The notes beneath the pieces were generated by a model that was not told where the DNA came from, made no database searches, and was given only the letters and a program-made list of their open reading frames with translations. The position numbers and the translations under genes were made by a program. From Apostichopus japonicus (taxonomy: Eukaryota > Echinodermata > Holothuroidea > Aspidochirotida > Stichopodidae), in contig NC_092583.1 in the NCBI RefSeq assembly GCF_037975245.1, positions 4,125,264 through 4,189,263 on the forward strand: DNA of 64,000 nucleotides, given 5' to 3'. This document shows positions 11,510 through 23,209 of this stretch, one piece after another (the first letter of the stretch is position 1; every line of letters starts with the position of its first letter).

Positions 11510-11758
11510 AAAGGCCGGGTCACATCTGCGCGATTCAACACGCGATTCAACTCGCAACTAAAATCACGCGAATCAGAAAAGTTGCTTCTGAGAAGTTGCG
11601 CTGATTAGGACATTGCTCTATTGCAAATCAACCCAAATCGACGGCGCAACTTTTATTGCGCAACAAGTTGATACCCGTGTCTAACTACGCGATTCAACCT
11701 TCAATTGTATTGCGAGTTGAATCGCGTGTTGAATCGCGCAGATGTGACCCGGGTTTTA
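11510..11758. mobile_element. Palindromic MITE, ends GGCCGGGTCACATC
   Basis: The left arm has GCCGGGTCACATCTGCGC followed by GATTCAACACGCGATTCAAC. The right arm, reverse complemented, has CCCGGGTCACATCTGCGC followed by the same GATTCAACACGCGATTCAAC. Arms are about 50 bp and nearly identical. The flanks are compatible with a short TA-type duplication (tata before, tta after), but this is not decisive. No coding sequence. Confidence 0.75.
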
Positions 11759-12298
11759 GGTAGATAATATTTACCACGTATCCGTTTTTCATTTCAACTG
11801 CGCCTGTTGCGATCCAAGCAGAAACATGATCATTAAATATAATATACAGTCAGTCGTGTGATTTGGCAGCAACAGAAGAATACAAATTGTCAACCGCTAG
11901 CCAGGCAGGGATCACGATCTCTGAGACGGTACAGCTGGAAACAAAGCCCATGACAACAATATGCGGCTTAATTTGCAGTACAATAGAATAATGGTATATC
12001 GTCTATGCCTGACTTTGACCTGTTTATGACATTGCAAGAGAATAGATTCCAGCCTGTCTACCTCGCCGTGGGTGCAGGGTTCAAGTTTGACGGGTTTGTA
12101 TTGTCTATTACGTAATATTACACATGGCGGTTATACTCCGAGCTATAGATCATCGTTTTAGTGTCTAAGCTTTCAATACGCGATCTTTATCACAATATAC
12201 TTCAGCGTATATAACGTATATTATATGACCATTGTTTGCCGGGAGTGATATTGATTGAAGCCATGCAGGTGACATATAGGTACCGTAATATTCATATT

Positions 12299-12476
12299 AA
12301 CCGGGTACGTCAAAAATATGACGAGTACATTACAGTAATCAAGATCAATCTTACAGATGACACAAGAACCGCCCGCTTTCTGTTATATATTTTTAAAGTG
12401 TTTACTTTGCGATCATAGCTGGTTACGTATTATAATAGGCATACGAACTGATAACACTAGAAGATATAAACGGGCT
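12299..12476 (+). repeat. Interspersed repeat, copy 1 (second copy at 19099-19234)
   Basis: Aligns by eye with 19099-19234: ACCGGGTACGTCA versus ACCCGGGTACATCA; gatgacacaagaaccgcccg versus gatgacacatgaaccgcccg; then atagctggttacgtattata and agaagatataaacgg in both. Copies differ by scattered substitutions and small indels. Class unknown; (AT)n tracts follow or precede both copies within a few hundred bases. Confidence 0.6.
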
Positions 12477-12575
12477 CTGTCGCTTGATCATTGATGTCCA
12501 TGCTAGAGGGTCTTTATTGTTTCCGACGTCCTTTAGGCTAAGAATTATAACTCACTGCATGTTACAGTGGAACAT

Positions 12576-13265
<690 letters not shown>

Positions 13266-13266
<1 letters not shown>

Positions 13267-13573
13267 ATGAAAATCGTAATGAGTTGGAAAATCTAGAACA
13301 GTGAAAAAACTTTCAGCCTCCACCGGGATTCGAACCACGGGCCTCCCGCTCTGTACGCGGAAACCCTAACCACTAGGCTATGGACGCTGATTGTATGTCC
13401 AGAGGTTCGAAACCGGTAAGGAAGATCGTAATTCCACTGTAGGCGTTTGTCACCTATATCGAACAATACTAGTTCTGTTTTTGGTGACATATTTTGCCCT
13501 ACTCTAGAGATCAAACATGATGCTATCCAACTCGAAAATCATTTGTGATTCCTAAAGCCGGATCTCGAAAGAG

Positions 13574-13575
<2 letters not shown>
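13266..13575 (-). mobile_element. tRNA-derived SINE-like repeat, family 1
   Basis: On the minus strand, 13386-13316 resembles a tRNA promoter: an A-box-like TAGCCTAGTGGTTAGGG and a B-box GGTTCGAATCC. The unit runs from TCTCTTTCGAGATCCGGC at the high-coordinate end to ACGATTTTCATTTATATA at the low-coordinate end, where it merges into (AT)n. A close copy lies at 53794-54095 and fragments lie at 54160-54270. The tRNA-like part does not sit at the extreme 5' end, so this may be a composite rather than a simple SINE. It is not a functional tRNA gene. Confidence 0.7.
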
Positions 13576-13576
<1 letters not shown>

Positions 13577-13607
<31 letters not shown>

Positions 13608-13640
13608 GTACGGTGGTTTTGACCTCGCAAGGGTACTCGC
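13577..13640. repeat. (AT)n plus duplicated 'acgtacggtggttttgacc' module
   Basis: ACGTACGGTGGTTTTGACC, continuing to 'tcgcaagggtactc', follows an (AT)n run both here (from about 13605) and at about 13199-13232. The two flank the SINE-like repeat at 13266-13575. This suggests a local duplication or that the module is part of a composite repeat. Confidence 0.55.
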
Positions 13641-14132
13641 ATATTCAGAATCAGACCTGGCAATCGTAATCTCCCTTTTCGGGGATGATCCTTAACACCC
13701 CCCCCCCCTCCCTCTCTCCCTCTAGTTGTATAGTCGACGTTGGTCCACCTTGCGTCGTTATCAGATCTGTGGAATGCGTCTGCAGGGTTCAGCTTTATTA
13801 AGTGTAGTGCGCGTGCGCTCTACAATATTGACTAACTACTTGCCAAGTGAACAATACGTCAATACCTACATGACTGGACGTTGAAGCTAAGTTTCGTATC
13901 ATCTCTGTACATATGCAGTTTCAGAGGGCTAGCTGCGCAGGCAACTTATTCTGAGCCACAAGCTCCTTCACTTTGTAGGTACCTTCATGACTATATACAC
14001 CCTGGTGTGTTGTCCGCCCCCCAAAAATGACACAATGAACAACCGAAAAGTTCTTCCTAATACTGCCAGCACTCCACGCGTACTACAATACTGCGTATTT
14101 GCTGGCAAATGCAGTTCTACTTACCGTCTCCG

Positions 14133-14427
14133 CAGGCGCGTAGCCAGAAATTTGCCAAGGGAGGGGCGAACATGTTGGCAAACATATATCAGAGCCGTAG
14201 ATTCTGCATTGAAAACTATCTAAGCGTAGCGCCACCATAAAATGGCGGTACGCGTACAAGAAAAGTTTTGCTGAAAATGCCTCCCAGATCGCTGGAAATG
14301 GCACTTCCCAGGCCTTGTCAGTTGCATCTTAGCTTGAAATTACTAGCGATATCACAAAAGCATACAAAAAATATGTTCAAGGGGGGGCGGTTGCCCCCTT
14401 CGCCCCCCCCCCTTGGCTACGTGCCTG
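14133..14427. mobile_element. hAT-like MITE, 295 bp
   Basis: Ends CAGGCGCGTAGCCA and TGGCTACGTGCCTG form imperfect terminal inverted repeats. Flanking CGTCTCCG (14125-14132) and CCTCTCCG (14428-14435) match at 7 of 8 bases. The interior contains one complete shared module (about 14215-14325). Short open frames crossing it are not genes. Confidence 0.8.
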
Positions 14428-14429
14428 CC

Positions 14430-15300
14430 TCTCCGGTCAAAAAAAATCGGATTCCTCCTGATCCTGGGGTTCTCAAATGTGAACAATGCTCTATAGTGTG
14501 TGTTGTTAGTCGAGCTTATTAAGTTCATGAGCCTAAGGTGTTTTAATGGTTAATTGATCTATTAATAGCTTTCTGAAGATTGGAATAGAAAGATAAATTC
14601 GCCCGATAGCACGGTGACGTGTAACATTCCACAGCATATTAAAATAAAATGTTGAAGATAACGTTATCCTTTAAGGTATGGCTATGTGTTTGCAGTATAG
14701 TCGTACACGTGATATATTGACATGGGCCATAAATTAAATGTTTGGAATCTCATAAAGGTTATTGAATCTAGGCTATACGCCAACTGATGAAGGCTAGGCC
14801 ATGTGTGTTATGGTGAATCTTTGACATTCAGGTTAGTACAACTTGCTGTTCAAAGCATTTTCATTAACACAAACACATGGTGGTATAAATGTTGATATAA
14901 ATTGATATTAGGCACACGTTCCTTAACAATTATATTAAGAGAAACAACTCATTTTTGATGTCACACATGGACAAGACAAAAAATTGATGGTCTGTTTCTT
15001 TGCTGAGAATTGAAATGGATTCCTTTTATTTGTATGATGATCAGAGGTTAGAGTCTAAATATGGTGTCATGAAAAGTCCGCGTTTGAATTATACAAGCGT
15101 ACATTAAATTTAGATTCTTTAAATTTTACAATTTTACAATCAAAAGTTTGACTTTGACCCTTTCGCACTACGACGGCTGCATGGCTATAAGTGTTTGCCT
15201 GCTGTAGTTTTTATTGTTCCCGAATCATAAATCATTTTAATTTTCAAAGAGGACAAAAAGCATTCTTCGGTGTAGTACATGTTATATGTGTCATAATAGA
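14430..15300. other. Intergenic, nothing recognised
   Basis: AT-rich single-copy-looking DNA without credible reading frames, promoters or repeats that I can identify. Confidence 0.4.
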
Positions 15301-15310
15301 TTACGTCTAT

Positions 15311-15564
15311 GGCAAGCCATATGGGACAACACCGCATAATGTACCCGCTCGTATTAATACGAATGATACACACGTATTAATTCGAATACATACGCGTATT
15401 AAATCAGACAATAACTGGCATGTCTCATAGCTTTCACAAACGAGTTCCAAGAGTGATCACATTGTAGTCTCGCCAGTGCAATACATAAGAGATTGCAAAG
15501 TTAGTCTCTATTGACGTAAACCCAGGCCAAACGTATATGGCAAGCCACGAGGGACAAACACCGC

Positions 15565-15645
<81 letters not shown>

Positions 15646-15910
15646 GTATATATATATATATATATATTTAAATATATATATATATATCCGCGTATTAGCT
15701 TGAATATATCCGCGTTTTAATTTGTATTAACTCGAATATATATTCTCGTGCATATTATTTGCCAATAATAAAGGTGTAAATATATCCGCGTATTAATTCG
15801 AAAATAAACACGTATTAATATGAATATATATGAGGATAAATTCGTATACATATGAAGATTAATCCGAATTATACACGTATTAATTCGAATATATACAAAC
15901 ATATAAAAAC
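15311..15910. repeat. Degenerate minisatellite (CGTATTAATTCGAATA type) with (AT)n core
   Basis: The block 'atggcaagcca ... gggacaacaccgcataat' occurs twice (about 15309-15342 and 15538-15568). Each is followed by AT-rich DNA dotted with CGTATTAATTCGAATA-like units; variants lie at about 15352-15405 and repeatedly at 15690-15895. (AT)n fills 15568-15688. No coding content. Confidence 0.6.
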
Positions 15911-15949
15911 GGATGCCTGCGGCTCCCAGAGGGGCATTCCCAACATAAC

Positions 15950-16165
15950 GATGATGTGGAGGTCAAAGGTCATTTGAAAAACCTTGTAAACACGATATCT
16001 CAAGAAGGGAAGCTTAGACCAATCTCATATTTAGTATGAAGTTGTGACACGTTAAGTACAAGAGGCCTATTGCTTTTTCGTGGAGGTAAGAGGTCATTTG
16101 GGGTCACCAGGGGTCAGATATGGTGGAAACCTTGTTGTATAATCTACTGTATCTCCCATCGACCA
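15950..16165. repeat. Interspersed repeat carrying a perfect AGGTCAAAGGTCA element
   Basis: The sequence GGAGGTCAAAGGTCATTTG (15958 onward) is followed by 'cttgtaaacacgatatctcaag' and a second, weaker group of GGTCA half sites (aggtaagaggtcatttggggtcaccaggggtca, about 16085-16117). A related repeat in the other orientation lies at 38800-39045 and 39451-39540. AGGTCAAAGGTCA is the DR1 recognition pattern for RXR/HNF4/COUP-type nuclear receptors. Whether it is bound is unknown. Confidence 0.55.
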
Positions 16166-16299
16166 GCATATCAGACATGTGCGTTACGCCTCATTAAATT
16201 AGGAGAGGCTGTTGGCAAATTGGAAATTAGCTTAAGGGCATCCGTAGATGTGAATCAAGAATTCTCGACAAAATCTCCATTGACTTAAGTAAGTCGCAA

Positions 16300-18160
16300 C
16301 TTACGTTGCTGCATACATGCCTGTGCACAAAGGTGTGTAATGAAACATTGTGTTTGCAAATGCTTAATGTATTTGAATGGACGATATCATTGTGAATCAT
16401 CTGTATTATATCTTTGCTTCTGTCGTTGAAGTTTTCCGTCGTGTTTCGCAATTGTCGAGATTCAGTGCCAAATGAAAACTTTAAAAAGGTTTGGATGTAG
16501 TAACGTTGGGAAATGACCAGGCGCCGTTTAAAAAAAATTAATTGTCGTCTAGTTAGATCTTTTATAGGCTAACCAGGCGCAAAATCTTGGGGACCAGGGG
16601 GCTAAAAGTCTCCCGGCGCCTGCTTAATGTACGGCTCGTAAGTATAGCACATTGAGTAGAACTTAAAAGCCTGTTGTCTTTGGTAGAGATCAATCTGTAT
16701 GCTGAGTACAAGAATAGTTCCATCTCGGTCATCAGCTGCCAATGTGAATAGTGTTTGTCATATCCCAATGCTTTTTTTTTTTGCTGTACTACTTAGATTG
16801 AAGTATGTTGTTCATCCTGGCTATACCCTACAGCCTAGTGTGTCACATTTATATAATATTAGTTATGTAGCATCATTGAAACCACACTGCAGTTTTACCG
16901 TCTGGTTACAACAAGTGACGTTTCTCACTGTTAGACAGTAATTCAGACCGAAATATGACGACCAAGTCTGTATAAGATCCCACTCTGTGAGTGTTTGTTT
17001 GCAGGAAAAAATTCCATCGTTAGTATGCGTCAATTACTGCTTCTCATAGTTGTCGCTGCATGGGTATGAGCCACGTGGCCCTGGTACTGTTACATTCAAT
17101 CAATAAGTAAGGCTTATGACCGATTCCCTGCAGCAGTGTAGTCAGAATGGGTACCGTATCTATCTATCTTAGTGATGTAAGATACCCCAAAGATACGGTT
17201 TTATGTTACCAACATCATGCATGTAAGAAAAGAGATTTATACACAAGCTAGGTAGAAAAGCTGTTGAAACTCAGAGGTTATATAATGTAATTTAAGTTAG
17301 CTTACGTTTAACCTAACCTGTGTTCTAGTTCTACCACCATGTTTTTTTTTACAATTCGTTTTGTGAGTGTGCGTGCGTTATACGAATTTGCCCATTAGAT
17401 AAATGTTGTTGCGAAAGGCCTTGGTTATAAATGTAATAACTTTATAATATGGAGCGGTTTCCGTGGAAACTAATCTGTGCAACAGACATGATTGTCTTCC
17501 TTTTTCTTTTCTTTTTAATAATTTAACATGACCTATCGCCATGACTTACTATGCTCAAGGGGAGTTATTCCGTGAAAAATGGACAGGTGCATCAAGTTGT
17601 TCCATGTTGTTTTTGTATGTCACTGCTGGGTTTTTGTACTTTTCTCTGAATTACCTATAAAGCTTGTCCTGGAACTTATTATATAAAAGTACATATTCTA
17701 CCATGCCGATTTAGATATTTCCCGGTGGAGGCCACTTACAATAATGTGAAGACTACATTCGGTGGTGACGTTATGACACTTTGTCAACCTTTCTGCAAAC
17801 GAACTACTTTGAATTCGCCTTCATAAATTCCTCATAAATTCCTCCCCGTTGACTTGAGGGGACTTTTGTTTAGTGTCATAGGTTGCTAGATGAGACATGC
17901 ATAGACGTGCATATAGTTATAGAGGGTGGGAGGGGGGTGGGGGGGGTGGGGTGAGGAGTATAGCATGGTTAAATTCTGTATCATTATACGTAGTATAAAT
18001 TTGGCAATCGAAATGAATACCTTTAGGCTATGTATAAGACGGGGTTCTAGGCGAGTAAATCTTTGAAATTTGGCAGCACATGTAAACCAACGCGTCTACG
18101 ATTTCATCAATGATTAACTAGGGCCAGGCTGAGGAACGACTTTGCCGTCTTTGGTTGCTA
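16300..18160. other. Intergenic, no gene recognised
   Basis: Open frames here are short and lack family features. The only structured sequence is a strongly G-rich strand at about 17924-17957 (runs of G separated by single T or A), which could form a G-quadruplex. Confidence 0.4.
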
Positions 18161-18351
18161 ATTAATCCACATTTCTCTCTTTCCAACAAGTTGTGAAGAC
18201 AGTTCTCTCTAATAAGCCCTTTAAGTAATCCTTTTTCTACTGTCTTGTTGCTGTTTTTGTTCATTTTTATGTTTTATTTGTCCATGTAAACCGCCTTAGA
18301 ATATCGTTTTAGTTATGGCGCTATGTATATATATATATATATATATGTATG

Positions 18352-18405
<54 letters not shown>
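18160..18405 (+). repeat. Probable retroposon 3' tail followed by (AT)n
   Basis: T-rich sequence ending 'ccgccttagaatatcgttttagttatggcgctatg' followed by (AT)n to about 18405. The 'ggcgctat' ending before a simple repeat resembles 3' tails of LINE/SINE families in marine animals. No coding part is attached. Confidence 0.4.
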
Positions 18406-18410
<5 letters not shown>

Positions 18411-18795
18411 TTAAACATTAAAACTGATTTTATACATTGCCACTGTATTCCTGTACGCTTCTATAAAGGTACATTACATTTTCCCATTGTTCTTGCCATT
18501 ATCATGGTAAACTGTCACTCTATGTGATTACATTATCACCAATGTAATCACATTACTATCTTGTACTTGTTTAGATGTCATTGTGCGCATTCAAGGAGAC
18601 TCGCACCTAATCTTTACTGATCATTGGTCTATCACTTTATTGTGATATAGATTGCCGTGGTGAACAATTTCTAGAAATAACTACGAAATCTAATTCCATG
18701 CCCGGGTGTTTTTCTTTCTATATCAACTTGTTTGTTAAGAGATATTCTATATGAACATCTGAGGAGGCACATCAACTAAAGTAGCTGGGCGACCC

Positions 18796-18799
<4 letters not shown>

Positions 18800-18874
<75 letters not shown>

Positions 18875-18912
18875 TTATATATATAATATAATATATGTAT
18901 ATATATATATTG

Positions 18913-18993
<81 letters not shown>

Positions 18994-19013
18994 TTATCTA
19001 TATTTATATATCT
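18800..19013. repeat. (AT)n microsatellite
   Basis: Almost pure AT dinucleotide for about 210 bp with interruptions such as TTTATATA. Tyr-Ile open frames on both strands are artefacts. Confidence 0.95.
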
Positions 19014-19098
19014 TTATAACCTGGACTTAGTGGTTTTTAAAGTTCTGCAACTTATCCAAATTCATCTTTTGCATTAAGTGGTCCTTATTGATAATACC

Positions 19099-19234
19099 CG
19101 GGTACATCACAGTCATAAAGATGACACATGAACCGCCCGATTTTCTTTAATATATTTAAAGTGTTTAACTTTGCGATAATAGCTGGTTACGTATTATATG
19201 CATAGTCACGAATGATAACACAAGAAGATATAAA
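19099..19234 (+). repeat. Interspersed repeat, copy 2 (first copy at 12299-12476)
   Basis: Shares 'gatgacaca.gaaccgcccg', 'aaagtgttt.actttgcgat.atagctggttacgtattat' and 'gataacac.agaagatataaacgg' with the copy at 12299-12476. Diverged and slightly shorter. Confidence 0.6.
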
Positions 19235-19482
19235 CGGTTATAAACAACAACAAACTTGAAAAAGGAACAATGTCGGTATAAGAAAATATTTTTCTCGAAA
19301 GACATGCATGTACCACTGGTATCACAACTAAAAACTAGAAAACGTTAACCATTTTTGGTCCCTACCCTAAAGAGACCACTTTGGTTGCATCTTTGCGCGG
19401 GAAATGCTTCTCTGTCAGAGCAGCCGAGTGAGTTTTTAGGGTCCCTGGAGTAGCATCTCCTTGGTTTGCGGTTATCATCTTC

Positions 19483-20166
19483 TTAAAGGCATTGAAGACT
19501 CGCCACAAACCGCATGCCGCCCTGTGGAAAAGTTAACTTTCCGGTGCTTGCAATTGATTTTTTTTTTCTTATTGCTACAAAATGCAGACAGTAATGAAAC
19601 GTGATACCTTGTTATCTTTTATCTGGACCTGAGATCAGGGAGTTCCATAACGCTTTCTAGTCACTTCGCCCAACAACCATTTCGCCCAACTGCCATTTCG
19701 CCCAATAAGCCTGGTCATTTCTGGTCATTTCGCCCAACCAGCCTGGGCGAAATGACCAGGCTGGTTGGGCGAAATGACCAGGCTGGTTGGGCGAAATGAC
19801 CAGGCTGGTTGGGCGAAATGACCAGGATGGTTGGGCGAAATGACCAGGCTGGTTGGGCGAAATGGTAAGGTTGGGCGAAATGGCAGTTGGGCGAAATGGT
19901 TGTTGGGCGAAGTGTCCTGCTTCCTCCATAACAACTCCCTGCATGCTGAGGTGTCCATCGCTGCTCTTTACACTGTGTTGTGGGTATTGACCGTAGCTGC
20001 ATGTAGTGACTATACACTAGTGTCTAAGTTACCGACGGTAGCAAATCTGTGTATATTTTCTGGGATCGATGGTGGTGTCTAAAACTTCTGTTACACCTCA
20101 GTCGAAACTAGGTCAGATAACCAGCATTAGACGTTTCTTTTTGCGCGAGTCTTCACACCATTTTAG
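19483..20166 (+). mobile_element. TTAA-bounded MITE interrupted by another element
   Basis: Family member (compare 45782-46151): begins TTAAAGGCATTGAAGACTCG and ends with GCGCGAGTCTTCACACC followed by a mutated TTTTA. Without the insertion at 19636-19941 it would be about 375 bp, the family length. The interior keeps the family landmarks 'ctacaaaatgcagacagtaatg' and 'tattttctgggatcgatgg'. Non-coding. Confidence 0.8.
19636..19941. mobile_element. Nested MITE with inverted CAGGGAGTT ends and GGGCGAAATGACC tandem repeat
   Basis: Inserted between 'cctgagat' and 'gctgaggt', which are the two halves of the continuous 'cctgagatgtccatcgctg' seen in the uninterrupted family member at 52134-52503. Ends are CAGGGAGTTCCATAAC and, reverse complemented, CAGGGAGTTGTTATGG. 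Flanks match at 6 of 8 positions, suggesting an 8-bp duplication as in hAT. Subterminal arms carry CACTTCGCCCAACAACC and then repeated TTTCGCCCAAC in inverted orientation. The centre (19744-19864) is about five tandem copies of a 22-bp unit containing TTGGGCGAAATGACC. Confidence 0.75.
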
Positions 20167-21770
20167 CTCCTGCGTAGACGAAGAGACTGAAGTATAGCCT
20201 AAGCCATCAGTGATGGCACTGTAGAAATCAGAATGATCTGAGATGATGATTTGATGATTTGATCTGAGATGATGATTTGATTTAGAAATTTTAGGGAAGC
20301 TTATATCTAACGACATAGTTGACACATCGGTTCAGAGAAGTGCATGGTAACTAACATTCACCTTTTTTCTAGCTCAAATTCTAAGCTTACCTGTTAAGTC
20401 CTTGTTAATAAAACCTTTAACACGCGTAATGAGTATTTGAATCCGTCTGTTCTAAGCGTATTTGTCTTCTTTTTGGAGATTTTGATTGACAGTTATCGTT
20501 AAGTGTAAAGGAAATTGCGAAAACGCATGGCCCGGTTACATATAGTATAGGCCTAATACGTCCATGTACATATAAAATGAGCGAAACATGCGGTTCGTTA
20601 TTGTCTGACGTCACGTGATAGAGATGATTTGAATAGTTGATTGTAAAATATGAATAAGAAAGGTGTGGTGTGGATGCATAATTATTTGGGCCAACAAATT
20701 TTTCAATTTTTACGCAAAGGTTAGTTACTCGTTAATAAGGTTTCAATATGAGCGTTACTTTGTTTGCCACCAGAATATCCCTGTACTCTCCTGTGAGCTC
20801 ATTATTGATTAGTATCGATCAATAAATCAACAGCCATCTAAGCGTTACGTTAATAAGCTATACTGTCATTGATTTGAGTATTGAACAGTTTCAATCAATG
20901 ATTAATACTTAGCCAACCGTCTGAACCGTGCGGTTCTCTTTGCTTTCGTGTCATAATAATAATAATATAAGAATTTATAAAGCGCTTTTATCCAGTTAAA
21001 AAAATTGCTCAGAAGAGCTGCAGGAGCAAAGTACCCAAAATGGACACAACAGTTATTAAACAAATGGATACGTATTCATGAAATAAGAACATCTTGAGTT
21101 CTTTCTGGAAAGTTGACACATGCTGGATTGTTTTCAGATGTAAGGGGAGACTGTTCCAGAGCTGTGGAGCTGATCTAGCAAAGCAACGTTCCCCATAGGG
21201 AGAAGTATCGAAGACATTGTCAAGATCGACTCTAACAGCTGATTCAACAATTTCAAAGGAACTTTAGGGGTACCCATAATATCACCATCATTCATTCGGT
21301 TATATACATTTCTTGGTTGTTGCTTAGAATCGTTTTTTGAGAGTTGCGCAATAAGCAGACGCGCAGCCAGACTTCGTGGTATGTGTGTTTGGGGGGGGGG
21401 GGGTGGGGGGCAATTGTCCCCATTAAGAGTAAGGTAGTTGAACTTCAACTAACGTTTGCAATTAATATGAACTTTCTTGACACCATTTGGACTGTACATT
21501 CTGTGACGATTTGCAATTTTAGAGGAGGAAGGGAAGACTCCGTTTTTTTTGGGGGGGGGGGGGCTGAAGGAAGGAATCCCCTATCCCATGTGAAAAGTTT
21601 GCTCAGTAAGGGGTCTTAGATGCAAAATGGGTACTATCTATGCCATCACTTAAAACTTGAAATATTGCCAACGAATATACAAATTCGTTCAAATCGTTGA
21701 GATAAATCTCGTTCTGAGCTTAATATGGCTATCGAGGTAAACCCTCTGGAAAGCTGTTCACTTCACACCG
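20167..21770. other. Intergenic, only a possible SINE tail
   Basis: No gene seen. At about 20955-21060 'aataataataatataag' then 'aatttataaagcgctttt' resembles the tail of the SINE at 25494-25790. G homopolymer tracts occur near 21390-21408 and 21550-21562. Confidence 0.4.
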
Positions 21771-21779
21771 TGCTGTAAA

Positions 21780-22380
21780 AGTAAGTAACCAATACCGCCT
21801 ACATATTCTCCAAAAGAGGGCTATACGTCACATTGCTAATGCCCCACCACTTGAACATACTAGTGGAATATTCAAGTCCCTAAATTTATTAAAACTCGGT
21901 GATATTATAACAGTCAAGGTTGCTACCTTTGCTTACAAAGCATGGAATGGATTACTGCCAGTCACTTTTAATGACTTTATTTGTAGTAACAGAGTCTTAC
22001 ATAACCATCACACAAGACAAGCCAACAACGCTCATTGCAATTTTTTACCATAGTAACATAGGGAAATTCGGTCTTCGTAACAGAGCAATACAAATCTGGA
22101 ATGATCTATTAAAAAATTTGAAGTTCATAACTTCAAAACCCACATTCACCCGACATTTGAAAAAGGAATTTATTAACTCGTACTAGTAATATTTTATTAC
22201 TGTATAATATTATTACTGTATATTTAATCATTACGTATATTCTGTATTATAAATATTTGTTCATTTTTCTTTTCTTTTCTCACAGGGAGTCTCCTACCTT
22301 GTTAAGTCTTTTATGACTTTTTAGGAGACTTCCTTTCCCTTTGTACACAATTGGCGATAAAACAAATAAATGAATACAAT
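21780..22380 (+). mobile_element. 3' end of a non-LTR retrotransposon
   Basis: Translation gives YRLHILQKRAIRHIANAPPL, then IFKSLNLLKLGDIITVKVA, FAYKAWNGLLP and, after a frameshift and stop near 22045, LRNRAIQIWNDLLKNLK ending near 22186. This 'LQKRAIR.I ... L.L..I...K...F.YK...GLLP' pattern is the conserved C-terminal region after the reverse transcriptase in many LINE pol proteins. It is followed by a T-rich 3' region and 'aaacaaataaatgaatacaatatcaat'. Truncated at its 5' side; the catalytic domain is absent. Confidence 0.8.
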
Positions 22381-23209
22381 ATCAATTATAAATCGGCTGT
22401 TTATTTTGCGTTCGCCGATTATTGGCTGTTCACTTTTCGTTCCTGAAAATTTAGCGTATGGGAACTCCCCCATTAACAATTAACAATTTAACGAAAACTC
22501 CTTGATGGAATGTCTTCTTAAACAGGAACGTGAAAACTTAAAGGTAATCAGTCTTGCCCCAATTACGTCAGGTTTTTCTCCTACTTCTTTTTTTTTTTTG
22601 GGGGGGGGGGGGGGCCTTTTGTAATATAAGAAGTATTCTGTAGTTGAAATATAAAATGCAATTGTAAATAAAAAGTGTTCTTTGTATTAGAAAAAAAGTC
22701 AGACAAATTGTGCTAAAAGAATTCTCTTTATTTAAAATGTTCTCACATATCGTACTGTCATTTCATGTCCGTGCCCCCCCCCCCCCTCCCCCATCACCCG
22801 CAGATTGAACCCAGCTCGTTCGTCAACCGGTCTTAAAGTTTCTGCAAGTTGGGGTTGTAATATTCAAAAAGTATTTTTCTCTTAGTCTGTAAGTCAATAA
22901 GCAGCTTGGCGCAGTATTGTCTTGTGATGGATGGTAATTAACAGAAGATAAAATGAGCTATAAACCTATGTCAACTGTTCTTTTAAGAGTGAAAATATTC
23001 ACAAGTTAAAACCTTAAATGACATGAAGTTATACTGTTGGATTAAAAGTGACTTTTAATCCTTTAAAAACTATTCAGACTGCATGGACACTTTCGATAAG
23101 TATCGATTTATCACATGAGATACGAAAAGTCTTGATTGTGCTCTGTTTACATATTGCCATAAGGTTGTGCTATGTGACCCAAAACCAAAGCCCAATATCT
23201 CCTTTCACC

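Noticed and set aside
13316-13386. tRNA gene on the minus strand (also at 25715-25790, 53845-53920, 56280-56345 and 58860-58922)
   Set aside because: A- and B-box-like promoters are present, but acceptor stem pairing is absent and each lies in a repeated unit with a simple-repeat tail. They are SINE-like heads.
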